From NCBI RefSeq assembly GCF_030814415.1, contig NZ_JAUSVB010000007.1, positions 62,001 through 126,000 on the forward strand: DNA of 64,000 nt. Direction: 5' to 3'. Positions 41,879 through 50,279 of the stretch are shown here, piece after piece. This stretch comes from Cellulomonas humilata (GTDB taxonomy: Bacteria > Actinomycetota > Actinomycetes > Actinomycetales > Cellulomonadaceae). Each line of letters begins with the position of its first letter. Position 1 is the stretch's first letter. The notes beneath the pieces were generated by a model. That model saw only the letters and a list, made by a program, of their open reading frames with translations, searched no databases and was not told the origin of the DNA. Both the position numbers and the translations under genes were made by a program.

Positions 41879-44302
41879 TCAGATGCCGACGACCGTGACC
41901 TGCACCGTGCGCGCGTCGGCCGCCATGACCTCGTGGACCTCCCCGGTGATCGAGACGACGGCGCGGGCCGTCGCGGTGCCGGGCACCGCGCGCACCTCAG
42001 TCGCCCGGTGCTGGGAGATCACCCCGCCGGTGGACTCCTGCGCGCTCGCCCGGGCGGTCGACGACTCGGCGTGCGACCCGACCCACACCTCGACGTCCCC
42101 CGGTTCCACCACCCTGACCATGCGCCGGTCCGAGAACGCGAACCGGGTCGTCGGCACCGAGTACGTCACGCGGCTGGAGGCTCCAGGCTCGAGCTCGACG
42201 CGCGCGTAGCCGAGGAGGGCTGCCACGGGCCGGGCGACGGAGCCCAGCACGTCGTGGCCGTAGAGCTGGACCGTGTCGGTGCCCGCGACCGAACCCGTGT
42301 TGGTCACCGTCACGGTGGCGGTGAACGTGCCGCTCGACGCCACTGCCGCGTCGACGACGAGGTCGGAGTGGACGAATCTCGTGTACGACAGGCCGAACCC
42401 GAAGGGCCGCAGCGGCGTCGAGTCGGTCGACGTCACGTCGGACGGTCCACCGAGCGTCGGGTGCAGGTAGGAGTACGGCTGGGCACCGGTCGAGCGCGGC
42501 ATCGAGACCGGGAGCCGACCCGACGGGTTCACGGCTCCGGTGACGACGCCGGCGATCGCCGAGCCACCGCCCTCGCCGGGGAAGAACGCCTGCAGCACAG
42601 CGCCCGGCCGCACGCCGTCGCCGTCGAGGGCCCAGCCGACCGCGTAGGGCCGGCCGGTCAGCAGCACCATCACGACGGGTGTGCCCGTCGCCACGACGGC
42701 CTCGACGAGCCGGGTCTGCACGCCGGGCAGCTCGAGGGTCTCGGAGTCGTTGCCCTCACCGACCGTGCCGCGTCCGAACAGGCCGGCCTCGTCGCCCACG
42801 ACGACGACGGCCACGTCGGCCCCCTCGGCGGCGTTCACGGCGTCGGCGAAGCCCGCGGTGTCCTCGCCCTCGACGGAGCAGCCCTCGGCGAGCACCAGCT
42901 CCGGACGGGCCATGCCGGCGCGATCGAACGCCGCACCCAGGGCCTCGGCGACCGTCGGGATCTCGAAGCCGAACGGCTGCCCGGGGTGGTGGGCCAGCAC
43001 GTGGTTGACGAACGAGTAGCAGCCCATGAGCGCCTGCGCGCGGTCGGCGTTGGGTCCGATGACGGCGACGCGGGTCGGAGGGGTCGCCCACTGGTTCAGT
43101 GGCAGCACGCCGGTGTTCGACAGCAGGACGACCGACTCCTCCGCCAGCCGACGGGCGAGCTCCCGGTGACGTGGCGGGTCCAGGTCGATGTCGGTGGGCG
43201 GCTCGTCCTCGAAGACGTCGGGGTCGAGGAGACCGAGCTCCTCCTTCTGGGCCAGGGCTCGCAGCACGGCGCGGTCGACGTAAGCCTCGTCGACGGCGCC
43301 TGCTCGGACGTTGTCGGCCAGCGGCTGCAGGTAGGCGTCCCCGGCCGGCAGCTCGACGTCGATGCCGGCCACGAGGGCCAGTGCCGCGGCGTCGCCACGG
43401 TCGGCCGCGACACCATGCATCACCTGCAGGAACGCGACGGCGAAGTAGTCCGCGACAACGACCCCGTCGAAGCCCCACTGCTCCCGCAAAATGCCGGTGA
43501 GCAGCTCCTCGCTCGACGCGACGGGCACACCGTCGAGGTCGTTGTAGGCGTTCATCACGGACCGGGCCCCGCCCTCGACGATCGCCATCTCGAAGGGCGG
43601 CAGGTAGAGGTCGGCCAGCTCGCGCGGCCCCGCACTCACCGGCGCGTGGTTGCGGCCCGACCTCGACCCCGAGTGGCCCGCGAAGTGCTTGAGCGTGGCG
43701 TGCACGCCGGCCTCCTGCAGCCCGCGCACGAACGCGGTCCCGATGGTGCCGACGAGGTACGGGTCCTCCCCGATGCACTCGTCCACCCGGCCCCACCGGG
43801 GGTCCCGCACGACGTCGAGCACGGGCGCCAGGCCCTGGTGGATGCCCAGCTGCCGCATCGAGTCTCCGATCGCGCGCGCCGCGTCGTGCACGAGGTCCGG
43901 GTCGAACGACGCGCCCCACGCCAGCGGCGTCGGATAGGTGGCCGCCTGCCACGCCGCCAGGCCCGTCAGGCACTCCTCGTGCACGAGCGCAGGGATGCCC
44001 AGCCTCGTCTCGCGCTTGAGGCGACGCTGCTCCGCCCAGAGCCAGGCCGCCCGTTCGGCGGGGTCCACCGGACGGGTGCCGTACACGCGGGTGTAGTGGC
44101 CGATCCCGTCCCGCGTGACGTCGCGCACCTCGCTCGACGGCCTCTGGCCGGCCGCCATCTCGGACTGCAGCGGCGCGACCGTGCCGTTCTGGTCGAGCCA
44201 GTAGCCCACCAGCTGGGCCAGCTTCTCCTCGAGGGTCATCCGCGCGTGCAGGGCGCGCACGCGCTCCGACACCTGCGGCATGGCGGGTACGGCATCGGCC
44301 AC
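41879..44302 (-). CDS. GH3 beta-glucosidase/beta-xylosidase (second copy)
   Basis: An 807-residue paralogue of the other GH3 enzyme. The nucleophile is Asp285 in GVVVADYFAVAF, KHF is at about 205-207, and the fibronectin III-like domain is near the C-terminus. It is about 45 residues longer, mainly because of an inserted stretch before the last strand containing SHAESSTARASAQESTGG. It has no signal peptide. GTG at ADAVPAMPQ is preferred because GGAGACGAG precedes it; a GTG eight codons earlier is possible. It ends the second importer operon, 45 bases from the convergent lacI gene. Confidence 0.9.
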   Translation of the reverse strand: MADAVPAMPQVSERVRALHARMTLEEKLAQLVGYWLDQNGTVAPLQSEMAAGQRPSSEVRDVTRDGIGHYTRVYGTRPVDPAERAAWLWAEQRRLKRETRLGIPALVHEECLTGLAAWQAATYPTPLAWGASFDPDLVHDAARAIGDSMRQLGIHQGLAPVLDVVRDPRWGRVDECIGEDPYLVGTIGTAFVRGLQEAGVHATLKHFAGHSGSRSGRNHAPVSAGPRELADLYLPPFEMAIVEGGARSVMNAYNDLDGVPVASSEELLTGILREQWGFDGVVVADYFAVAFLQVMHGVAADRGDAAALALVAGIDVELPAGDAYLQPLADNVRAGAVDEAYVDRAVLRALAQKEELGLLDPDVFEDEPPTDIDLDPPRHRELARRLAEESVVLLSNTGVLPLNQWATPPTRVAVIGPNADRAQALMGCYSFVNHVLAHHPGQPFGFEIPTVAEALGAAFDRAGMARPELVLAEGCSVEGEDTAGFADAVNAAEGADVAVVVVGDEAGLFGRGTVGEGNDSETLELPGVQTRLVEAVVATGTPVVMVLLTGRPYAVGWALDGDGVRPGAVLQAFFPGEGGGSAIAGVVTGAVNPSGRLPVSMPRSTGAQPYSYLHPTLGGPSDVTSTDSTPLRPFGFGLSYTRFVHSDLVVDAAVASSGTFTATVTVTNTGSVAGTDTVQLYGHDVLGSVARPVAALLGYARVELEPGASSRVTYSVPTTRFAFSDRRMVRVVEPGDVEVWVGSHAESSTARASAQESTGGVISQHRATEVRAVPGTATARAVVSITGEVHEVMAADARTVQVTVVGI

Positions 44303-44379
44303 GGGTCTCGTCTCCTTCGTCGACACGGGTGGGCGGGCGGCACGACGGGCGGGAGCGTTCGAGGCCGCTCAGGCCAGTC

Positions 44380-45267
44380 TCAGCCCTTGACCGCGCCGGT
44401 GAGACCCCCGACGATGCGGCGCTCGAAGATGGTGAAGAACAGCAGCGCGGGAATCATCGACAGCGAGGTGAACGCGAGCACCCGCGCGGTGTCCACGGAG
44501 TACTGGGACGCGAAGGCCTGCACCCCCAGCGGCAGCGTGTACATGTTCTCGTTGTTCAGGATGAACAGCGGCAGCAGGTAGCTGTTCCAGCTCGCGATGA
44601 AGGCCAGGATGCCGACGGTCACCACACCGGGGACCGACAGCGGGATCACCATCCGGAAGAAGAACCCGAGCCGGCTCGCCCCGTCGATCGAGGCGGCCTC
44701 CTCGAGCTCCTTGGGGATGGCCCGCAGGAACGGCACGAGGATGATGACGGTCGCGGGCAGGGCGAAGGCGATCTGCGGGAGGATGATCCCCGCCAGGCTG
44801 TCGCTCAGCCCCAGCCCCCTGACCATGATGTAGAGCGGCGTGATGGCCACGGTCATCGGGAACATCAACCCTGCCGCGAACAGCGCGTACAGCGCAGCCC
44901 GACCCGAGAAGCTGTACCGGGCGAGCACATAGCTGGCCGCCACGCCGAGGACGACGACGCCGAGGGTCGTGAAGACGCCGCAGATCACGGAGTTGCCGAC
45001 CTGGCGCCAGAAGGTCGAGCTCTGGAGGACCTCGGAGTAGTTGACGAACTGCCACGTCGACGGGAAGCCCGAGGGGTCGACGGTGATCTCGGCGTTGGTG
45101 CGGAAACCGCCGATGATGATGTAGAGCACCGGCGCGATGCACAGGCCCACGAGGACCCACGCGACGACGTAGGTCGCCCAGCCGGCCCTGCTCAGGCTGG
45201 GTCGCTTGCGGCCGGCCACCGGGCCCGGCGCCGTCGGGTCCAGCGGAGGTGCGACGACCGTCGCCAT
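44380..45267 (-). CDS. ABC transporter permease (MalG-like, second cluster)
   Basis: A 295-residue permease with six membrane segments and EAA loop ELEEAASIDGASRLGFFF near residue 190. The C-terminal RRIVGGLTGAVKG nearly matches its paralogue in the first cluster, as does FRTNAEITVDPSGFPSTWQFVNY. The ATG overlaps the upstream stop by one base (TGATG). It lies 77 bases upstream of the GH3 start. As in the other operons, no ATP-binding subunit is encoded. Confidence 0.92.
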   Translation of the reverse strand: MATVVAPPLDPTAPGPVAGRKRPSLSRAGWATYVVAWVLVGLCIAPVLYIIIGGFRTNAEITVDPSGFPSTWQFVNYSEVLQSSTFWRQVGNSVICGVFTTLGVVVLGVAASYVLARYSFSGRAALYALFAAGLMFPMTVAITPLYIMVRGLGLSDSLAGIILPQIAFALPATVIILVPFLRAIPKELEEAASIDGASRLGFFFRMVIPLSVPGVVTVGILAFIASWNSYLLPLFILNNENMYTLPLGVQAFASQYSVDTARVLAFTSLSMIPALLFFTIFERRIVGGLTGAVKG

Positions 45268-46283
45268 CACTTCTTTCCTTCCGTGAGTGCACCCTCGGTG
45301 TCGCGCCGCAGCACGAACCGCTGGTAGGTCAGCGCGACGACGAGCGAGATGAGGAACAGGACGACGGCGACGGCGCTCCCATAGCCGTAGTTCGCGGCGT
45401 TGCGGCCGTTGACCACCATGTAGGTGGCCATGGTCGAGGTCCCGGCCGTCGCGGCGACGTACTGGCCCCAGATGATGTAGACGAGGTCGAAGAGCTGCAG
45501 CGCGCCGATGATCGACAGGAACGCCCAGATCCGGATCGTCGGCCCGAGCAGCGGCAGGGTGATGCGCCGCTGGGTCTGCCAGTAGCTGGCGCCGTCGATC
45601 GCGGCTGCCTCGAAGAGCTCCTCGGGGATGCCCTGCAGCCCCGCCAGGAACAGGATCACGGCGAAGCCGATGTACTTCCAGGTGATGATGATCATGAGCG
45701 ATGCCATGGCGACCTGCGGGTCCGACAGCCAGTCGACGGTCCAGTCCGGCAGCCCGATCTTCACCAGCACGTCGTTCACCGCTCCGTTGGTCTGGAGCAT
45801 GAGGCTCCAGCCCGTCCCGACGATCACCTCGGAGATCACGTAGGGCACGAAGATCAGCACGCGCACCACCGACCGCCCGCGCATCTTCTGGTTGAGCAGG
45901 AGTGCGAGCAGGACCGCGGCCGGTCCCTGCAGGACCAGGGACAGCACGACGATCACGAAGTTGTGCCGCACCGCGTCGTGGAACGTGGTGTCCCGCAGGA
46001 TGACGGCGTAGTTCTGCAGGCCCACGAAGTCGGTGGGCGGCCCGAAGCCCTTCCACTTGAAGAACCCGTAGTACCCCGCGAGCAGCACAGGGAAGATCAC
46101 GAACGCCAGGAACATCAGGATGGCGGGACCGGCGAGAAGGGCGACCTCCAGTCGCTGGCGCCACCGCGGGCCCCCGGCTCGGTGCACCGGGGGCGGCGCC
46201 GTGCGGGCGCCGCCCCCCTCGCCCGAGGGACCCTCGGGCGAGGAGGTCACGGCGAGCCTGCCCTCGTCCGAGGAGTCACTCAT
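45267..46283 (-). CDS. ABC transporter permease (MalF-like, second cluster)
   Basis: A 338-residue permease with a charged, Gly/Pro-rich cytoplasmic start (about 1-45), six membrane segments and EAA loop ELFEAAAIDGASYWQTQ near residue 225. Pairs with the MalG-like protein encoded next. The start ATG is eight bases after the binding-protein stop. Confidence 0.92.
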   Translation of the reverse strand: MSDSSDEGRLAVTSSPEGPSGEGGGARTAPPPVHRAGGPRWRQRLEVALLAGPAILMFLAFVIFPVLLAGYYGFFKWKGFGPPTDFVGLQNYAVILRDTTFHDAVRHNFVIVVLSLVLQGPAAVLLALLLNQKMRGRSVVRVLIFVPYVISEVIVGTGWSLMLQTNGAVNDVLVKIGLPDWTVDWLSDPQVAMASLMIIITWKYIGFAVILFLAGLQGIPEELFEAAAIDGASYWQTQRRITLPLLGPTIRIWAFLSIIGALQLFDLVYIIWGQYVAATAGTSTMATYMVVNGRNAANYGYGSAVAVVLFLISLVVALTYQRFVLRRDTEGALTEGKK

Positions 46284-46291
46284 GGTGGGGA

Positions 46292-47581
46292 CTACTCCTT
46301 CGCCGCCGCATCGACGACACCCTGGACGATGGCCTCCGAGTCACCCTGGCCGGCGAGCATGTTCACCACCCCGGTGTTGAGGGCGTTGCCGACGTTCTGG
46401 CCGTACAGGGTGTCGAGCCACAGCGAGACGTACGGCGCCTCGTTGTACGACGCGAGGACGTCCAGCAGTGCGGGCTCGGTGACGACGCCCTGCGCCTCCT
46501 GGCTCGCGGGCAGGGTGTGGAACGCGTTGGCGTAGCCCTCCTGGTACTGCTTCTGCATCACGAAGTTGAGGAACTCCGAGCACTCCGGCGGTGCGTCGGT
46601 GGAGCAGGAGAAGCCGTCGAGGCCACCCATCATGGCGCCGGCCTCGCCGTCACCGCCCTCGATCGCCGGGAACGGGAACCACGCGAGGTCAGCGAGCGGC
46701 TTCTGGTCGGGCGTCAGGGAGGCGATCACGCCCGGGTCCCAGGCGCCCATGAGCTCCATCGCCGCCTGGTGGTTGGCGATCAGGCCGGCCGACGAGCCCG
46801 CGCCCTGCTGGGCGGAGGTGGTCAGGAAGCCCTCGTTGAACGGCTCTGTCTCGGAGAACGCCGCGAGGTCGTCGCCGGCCTTCTGCCAGCACGGGTCGTC
46901 GAACGTCATGTCGGCGGCGGCCTTGTCCAGCGTCTCCTGCGAGCAGGCGCGCAGCGCGAAGAAGTAGTACCAGTGCGCTGCGGGCCACGCGTCCTTGGCA
47001 CCGAGGGCGATCGGGGCGATGCCGGCCGCCTTGAGCTTGCCGACTGCCGCCTCGAGGTCCTCGATCGTCTTCGGGGTGTCCGTGATGCCGGCCTGCGTGA
47101 ACAGGTCCTTGCTGTAGTAGATGCCGCCCGGGAGGATCGACATCGGCATGCCGTAGACCTTGCCGTCGATGGTGAAGGCGTCGAACGCCGCGTCACCGAC
47201 CGCGGTCCGCGTCGCGTCGTCGACCGCGACCTCCTGCGCCTGGCCCGCCTCGACCACGTCGGCCAGCTTGCCGCCGCCGCGCGCCATGAAGATGTCGGGG
47301 GCGTCCCCGGAGTTGAGCGCCGTCTGGAGCTTGCCGTCCATGTCCTCGTTCTGGATGGACTGGATCTTGATGGTCACACCGGGGTTCGCGGCCTCGAAGT
47401 CGGCCACGGTGGCGTCCCAGTAGGCCTTCCCCTCGCCGGTGGTCGAGTTGTGCCAGAAGGTCATCTCGGTGTCGCCCGACTCACCGCCGCCGCCACCACC
47501 GTCGTCGCCGCTGCAGGCGGTGAGCCCGGCGGCACCCAGCACCAAGGCGGCCGAGACCGCCACGAGCTTGCGAGCAATCAT
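46292..47581 (-). CDS. ABC transporter sugar-binding lipoprotein (second cluster)
   Basis: A 429-residue family 1 solute-binding lipoprotein. The signal peptide SAALVLGAAGLTACSGDDG has its lipobox Cys near 23. It retains EMTFWHNSTTGEGKAYWDATVADFEAANPGVTI and AWPAAHWYYFFALRAC, clearly paralogous to the other two binding proteins. It begins the second importer/GH3 operon. An operator-like site lies about 270 bases upstream. The ATG has a GAAGAGGAC site. The ligand is inferred to be a beta-glycoside oligosaccharide. Confidence 0.92.
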   Translation of the reverse strand: MIARKLVAVSAALVLGAAGLTACSGDDGGGGGGESGDTEMTFWHNSTTGEGKAYWDATVADFEAANPGVTIKIQSIQNEDMDGKLQTALNSGDAPDIFMARGGGKLADVVEAGQAQEVAVDDATRTAVGDAAFDAFTIDGKVYGMPMSILPGGIYYSKDLFTQAGITDTPKTIEDLEAAVGKLKAAGIAPIALGAKDAWPAAHWYYFFALRACSQETLDKAAADMTFDDPCWQKAGDDLAAFSETEPFNEGFLTTSAQQGAGSSAGLIANHQAAMELMGAWDPGVIASLTPDQKPLADLAWFPFPAIEGGDGEAGAMMGGLDGFSCSTDAPPECSEFLNFVMQKQYQEGYANAFHTLPASQEAQGVVTEPALLDVLASYNEAPYVSLWLDTLYGQNVGNALNTGVVNMLAGQGDSEAIVQGVVDAAAKE

Positions 47582-47852
47582 GATCTGTCCTCTTCGTCGA
47601 GTTGCAGAGCGTGGGAAGCGGGCCTCGTGCGGGGCGAACGGCTACGGTCGCGGGACCGTCGGCCCGGGCTGTCCGCACCGTCCATCACCGCCGCAGATCG
47701 GCATCGTCGCCGGTTCCGCGCCGGCCGCGCATGGGGCGGCACCACCGGGGGACAGGGGTGCGGTCCCGATCACCAGACCCGCGCCCGGTCTCCACTGACA
47801 AATAGGGCGCGACGGCCACTGTCGCACCGCGGACGACGACCGTCCAACGCTC

Positions 47853-47868
47853 TCGATAACGTTTTACT
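47853..47868 (-). promoter_or_regulatory. Degenerate LacI operator upstream of the second importer operon
   Basis: TCGATAACGTT is an exact match to 11 bases of the lacI-region palindrome, and the remaining half is degenerate (12 of 16 overall). It is the only such site in the 383-base region between the binding-protein start and the next gene; the remainder (47582-47852) shows no gene and no clear promoter that I could fix. The distance to the start codon implies a long 5' untranslated region. Confidence 0.6.
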
Positions 47869-47874
47869 AACACT

Positions 47875-47909
47875 CTGGGCACAGGGCGGCGAGGCAGGCC
47901 CGTGCCCAG
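47875..47909 (-). terminator. Possible terminator after the PCD/VOC fusion gene
   Basis: An 8-bp stem CTGGGCAC/GTGCCCAG with a 19-base loop lies 56 bases beyond the stop of the upstream gene and just before the degenerate LacI operator. No U tract. The long loop makes it a moderate candidate. Confidence 0.4.
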
Positions 47910-47964
47910 CACGGCTGGCAGCTCCACGAGCTCGACGACAGCGGTGCGGGCCGGGTACTCCCCG

Positions 47965-48627
47965 TCAGCTGTTGCGCCGCGCCTCCCACGTGCAGACGCA
48001 CACCTCGTTGCCCTCGGCGTCGGCCAGGATCGTGAAGGCCGGTGCCCGGTCGTCGCTGACCAGGTGCCCGCCCGCCGAGATCGCCGCCGCGATGCGCGCC
48101 TCGGCCTGGTCGTGCGGGACGGTGATGTCGAAGTGGATCCGGTTGCGCTGCGGCCGAGGCGCGTCCATCTGCTGGAACCAGATGGTCGGACCGATCCCCG
48201 CCGGGTCGGTCACCTCGTCGTCGCCACTGACGTCGTAGCCCATGACCGCCGACCAGAACGGCACCACAGCGGGAATGTCGAGGGCGTCGATCGCGATCTC
48301 GAGGATCTCGCTGCGGGGGACGTCGCCCTCCAGACCGAGCTCGTCGGCGAGGGCGCTGACCGTCGCGGCCAGGTCGACGTCGCGCTGGGTGAGGCCTCCG
48401 GCGTCGTGGCTGGTGGTCGTCACGGTCACCTGCCCCCAGCGCAGCACCACGTCGGGGTGGTGGTTCGCCTCGTCGGCCGCCTCCGCGATCCGCGCGACGA
48501 ACGCGGCGGCGGTGGCGAAGTCCGGAGCCGAGAAGGTGGCACGCAGCGACTGCAGGAGCACCCGCCAGTGCCGGACGTCCACCGCGGCCGTGACGTCGGA
48601 GTGGCGCAGGAGGGTGGTGTCAGCCAT
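47965..48627 (-). CDS. Pterin-4a-carbinolamine dehydratase / VOC (glyoxalase-like) fusion
   Basis: A 220-residue two-domain protein. The N-terminal part (about 1-95) is a pterin carbinolamine dehydratase-like domain with the signature ANHHPDVVLRWGQVTVTTTSH containing the active-site His pair. The C-terminal part (about 105-220) is a VOC/glyoxalase-like domain (SEILEIAIDALDIPAVVPFWSAVMGY, then RIHFDITVPHDQAEARI) with possible metal ligands His and Glu. The combination is seen in actinobacteria, but its substrate is unknown. ATG start. It is followed at 23 bases by the peptide transporter gene's 3' end on the same strand. Confidence 0.85.
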   Translation of the reverse strand: MADTTLLRHSDVTAAVDVRHWRVLLQSLRATFSAPDFATAAAFVARIAEAADEANHHPDVVLRWGQVTVTTTSHDAGGLTQRDVDLAATVSALADELGLEGDVPRSEILEIAIDALDIPAVVPFWSAVMGYDVSGDDEVTDPAGIGPTIWFQQMDAPRPQRNRIHFDITVPHDQAEARIAAAISAGGHLVSDDRAPAFTILADAEGNEVCVCTWEARRNS

Positions 48628-48650
48628 GCGTCCACCCTGCCACCGTGCGG

Positions 48651-50204
48651 TCAGTGCTGCAGCGCCGCCTCTGCTTCGGAGTCCGCCCCCGCACGGATGT
48701 GCCGGGTCACCCACGGGGCGAGGGCGAACATGCCCCCGGCGAAGACGAGCGCGACGAGCCCGATGACACCGAAGTAGGCCGCCGGCGCGACGTCCGGCGT
48801 CGACTGGATCACCTGCGCGGCGATGGCGTTGCCGGCCGACGGTGCCAGGAACCACAGCGCCATCGCCTGCCCGCGGTAGGCCTTCGGCGCGAGCAGCGTG
48901 GTCGCCGCGAGGCCGACGGGCGACAGGCACAGCTCACCGATCGTCTGGATGACGTAGACGATGATCAGCACCCACGCCGAGGTCTTGGCTCCGTCGGCCA
49001 GCCACGACGCCCCGGCCAGGAACACGAAGCTCAGCGCCGCGAACGTGAGGCCGAGCGCGAACTTCACGGCCGTCGGCGGGCGGTCGTCGAGCTTGATCCA
49101 CAGCCACGCGAACACCGGCGCCAGGATGATGATCGCGGCGGGGTTGACCGACTGGAACAGCTCGGGCGAGATGGTGACGCCGAACAGTGTCAGGTCGGTG
49201 TTGTCCTGCGCGTAGGACGCCAGGGTGCTGGCGGCCTGCTCGAAGATCATCCAGAAGATCATCGCTGCGACGAAGAGCGGGATGTAGGCACGCAGCCGCG
49301 TCCGCTCGTGGTCGTTCACCTTGCGCGAGCGGAACATCACGACGAACGTCGCGACCGGGGCGGCGAACGCGAGGTAGGAGATCCCGTCGATGAACGACGT
49401 GAGGCCGAAGCCGCCCTGGATCAGTGCGGCGAGGGCGAACGCGAGGACGACGCCCACGCCGACGACCGCCAGCAGCCGGGCCACCGCGGGGCGCTCCTGC
49501 GGGGTCATCGGGTTCGGCGGGACGTCCCCCGCCCCGCCCAGGTACTTGCGGCCGGCGACGAAGAAGACGAGGGCGATCGCCATGCCGATCGCCGCGACCG
49601 CGAAGCCCCAGTGGTACCCGCCGACCGCCCGCGCCGCGCCGACGAGGAACGGTGCGGCGAGCGAGCCGATGTTGATGCCCATGTAGAAGATCGAGAAGCC
49701 CGAGTCGCGCCGCGGGTCGTCCCGGTCGTACAGCTCGCCGACCATGCTGGACACGTTCGGCTTGAGCAGGCCGGTGCCGAGGGCCACCAGCACGATGCCG
49801 AGGAACGAGAAGGACGCCTGCGGCACCGTGAGGAAGAGGTGGCCGGCGGCGATGATGATGCCGCCGTACAGGACCGACCGCCGTGCGCCGATGAACCGGT
49901 CCGCGAGCCAGCCACCCAGGACGGACAGCAGGTAGACCGACGACCCGTAGACCGCGACGAGCGCCTCGCCGGACGTCTGCTCGATCCCCAGACCGCCGTT
50001 GGCCAGCGTGTCCGTCAGGTAGAAGAGCAGGATGGCGCGCATCCCGTAGTAGCTGAACCGCTCCCAGAGCTCGGTGCCGAACAGCGTGAACAGGCCGAGC
50101 GGCTGGCCGAAGAAGGCGCGGTCCTTGGGCAGGGTGTCGCTCTTGCGGGCGCTCGGCTCGGTCCCCCCAGGGCCCCCCACCTGCGCATCGGCTGCGCCGC
50201 TCAT
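48651..50204 (-). CDS. Proton-coupled oligopeptide transporter (POT/PTR2 family)
   Basis: A 517-residue MFS-type di/tripeptide:proton symporter with 12-14 membrane segments. The family signatures are ELWERFSYYGMRAILLFYL (ExxERFxYY motif, about 44-62), GGWLADRFIGARRSVLYGG, and FSIFYMGINIGSLAAPFLVG, the PTR2 signature. Such proteins import peptides using the proton gradient. The ATG is preceded by a weak GGGCAG. The gene is divergent from the photolyase gene with 75 bases between starts. Confidence 0.93.
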   Translation of the reverse strand: MSGAADAQVGGPGGTEPSARKSDTLPKDRAFFGQPLGLFTLFGTELWERFSYYGMRAILLFYLTDTLANGGLGIEQTSGEALVAVYGSSVYLLSVLGGWLADRFIGARRSVLYGGIIIAAGHLFLTVPQASFSFLGIVLVALGTGLLKPNVSSMVGELYDRDDPRRDSGFSIFYMGINIGSLAAPFLVGAARAVGGYHWGFAVAAIGMAIALVFFVAGRKYLGGAGDVPPNPMTPQERPAVARLLAVVGVGVVLAFALAALIQGGFGLTSFIDGISYLAFAAPVATFVVMFRSRKVNDHERTRLRAYIPLFVAAMIFWMIFEQAASTLASYAQDNTDLTLFGVTISPELFQSVNPAAIIILAPVFAWLWIKLDDRPPTAVKFALGLTFAALSFVFLAGASWLADGAKTSAWVLIIVYVIQTIGELCLSPVGLAATTLLAPKAYRGQAMALWFLAPSAGNAIAAQVIQSTPDVAPAAYFGVIGLVALVFAGGMFALAPWVTRHIRAGADSEAEAALQH

Positions 50205-50279
50205 CTGCCCATCGTGGCCTCGCCGGTGGATGCGCACCACTGGCGGGCGGCGCGCACGGTCGGCGGCTACCGTCGCCAG

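Noticed and set aside
48645..50279. Plus-strand extension upstream of the photolyase gene, giving a roughly 990-codon frame
   Set aside because: The extension is antisense to the peptide transporter gene; the photolyase fold starts exactly at the GTG before PTIHWFRRD.
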